Shown here piece by piece: positions 63,369 to 64,000 of a stretch of 64,000 nt of DNA (positions are counted from its first letter, which is position 1; each line of letters opens with the position of its first letter). A model generated the notes under the pieces. That model was not told where the DNA came from and searched no databases. It worked only from the letters and a program-made list of their open reading frames with translations. The DNA is from Phytophthora quininea (Eukaryota; Oomycota; Peronosporomycetes; Peronosporales; Peronosporaceae), in contig JAAVTG010000229.1 of the NCBI GenBank assembly GCA_011947345.1, positions 62,001 through 126,000 of the forward strand, read 5' to 3'. The translations under genes and the position numbers were made by a program.

Positions 63369-64000
63369 ATGACCAAGCGCTCGCGCTCGAGCTCGCCGCC
63401 AGCGCCCCACGCCGAGCTACCCGACGCATCGACCCTCTCTACATTCGCAACTCGAGGGTGGGTCTGCGTCCGCAGCTTCCTATCGCCGTCAGAACTGCAA
63501 TTGCTACAGCGCGAAAGCTCCGCGTGTTACCAGGCTGCTGGCGCCGACGCAACCCAAGCAGCAGCCGTTGTCACCGCCCAGGGCTGCGTCCTCGATGTCA
63601 TGGCAACCTGCCCAGTAAGAAACTCTTCTCCATTTCCATAGCTAAACACTCGAATTTACGAATAAGTGCCGTTGTTACTGTACAGATTCGAGACGATGAC
63701 CCTGCTCGGGTGGATAAGAACTGCTACCTGGACGCCCGTGCCCAACAACTCGAGGAGACTGCCGCTTGTCAATCTCTAGACGGCCTCAACATGTTTGCGT
63801 CGTTGCTGTTCAACCGACTACCGAAATTCATCACTCATTTGTTAGCGGACGTGGAGGCAACGGAGACCGTGGAGACCTACTTTTTCAACGAACACTACGT
63901 CGTGAAGCCTCCGCACAGTCACGTGGAGTTCCGATGGCATCGAGACGACGACGAACAGCTCGCAATGTGTCTGCATCGCGCGTCGATCCGTCCGTACGTG
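63369..64000 (+). CDS. PhyH family protein, right copy (runs off window)
   Basis: Exon 1 63369-63614 and exon 2 from 63686; same intron position as the left copy. The visible part holds FATRGWVCVRSFLSPSEL and FRWHRDDDEQL with the His-x-Asp iron site. Differs from the left copy at several residues (SLDGLNMFAS against SLDDRNVFAS). The C-terminal third lies outside the window. Confidence 0.85.

Larger units (their letters stand above)
60525..64000 (-). repeat. Large palindrome, right arm
   Basis: Mirror of 56594-60068, continuing to the window edge. Coordinates of matching bases sum to about 120,593-120,594 at both ends, so net indel length is near zero. Confidence 0.9.

Noticed and set aside
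1..64000. CRISPR array or bacterial operon
   Set aside because: No short direct repeats with regular unique spacers, and genes have introns and eukaryotic domains.

Overview
The window reads as nuclear DNA of an oomycete, most likely Phytophthora or a close relative. Support comes from short introns (about 54-73 nt), start sites with the oomycete initiator-type motif, a flagellar/ciliary gene (CEP164-like), GH6 and SKN1/KRE6-type wall enzymes, oomycete WRKY-like zinc-finger proteins, and a typical oomycete transposon set (Crypton with a GCR1_C-like tail, a chromodomain Ty3/gypsy element, Harbinger, Helitron). The genus is inferred; nothing here fixes the species.

Layout. 1-15.2 kb is a transposon nest: a two-gene PIF/Harbinger-like element with a nonsense codon, a Helitron scrap, a near-complete Crypton, and a 7.2-kb LTR retrotransposon whose LTRs differ at one of 348 positions. 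Its untranslated 3' part carries a tandem array of tRNA-like units. 15.9-57.2 kb is gene-dense: five paralogous zinc-free medium-chain reductases (NADPH:quinone oxidoreductase type), an ankyrin protein, a GH6 cellulase, an HTH_Tc5 protein divergent from a TAF8-like TFIID subunit, alpha-carbonic anhydrase, SDHA, a CEP164-like coiled-coil protein, a SKN1/KRE6-like GH16 protein, two convergent genes (EF-hand protein and a 799-aa unknown), a USP16/45-like deubiquitinase, a 365-bp Mutator-type MITE, a PKA regulatory subunit, a head-to-head pair of myo-inositol oxygenases, a small RXLR-like secreted ORF, LSM2 and a repetitive EF-hand membrane protein. From 56.6 kb to the window edge lies a palindrome with arms of about 3.5 kb; each arm holds one phytanoyl-CoA dioxygenase-like gene and one zinc-finger gene.

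A thread through the whole window: at least 20 reading-frame breaks, including one in the housekeeping gene SDHA, are each repaired by adding a single base, almost always in a C/G or A/T run. I therefore read most frameshifted genes as intact genes with base-calling deletions, and reserve 'pseudogene' for copies with substitutions that create stops. Functional links are loose, as expected of a eukaryotic locus: several products act in wall or carbohydrate metabolism (GH6, SKN1-like, MIOX), redox chemistry (MDR paralogues, SDHA), and zoospore or signalling biology (CEP164-like, PKA-R, EF-hand proteins).
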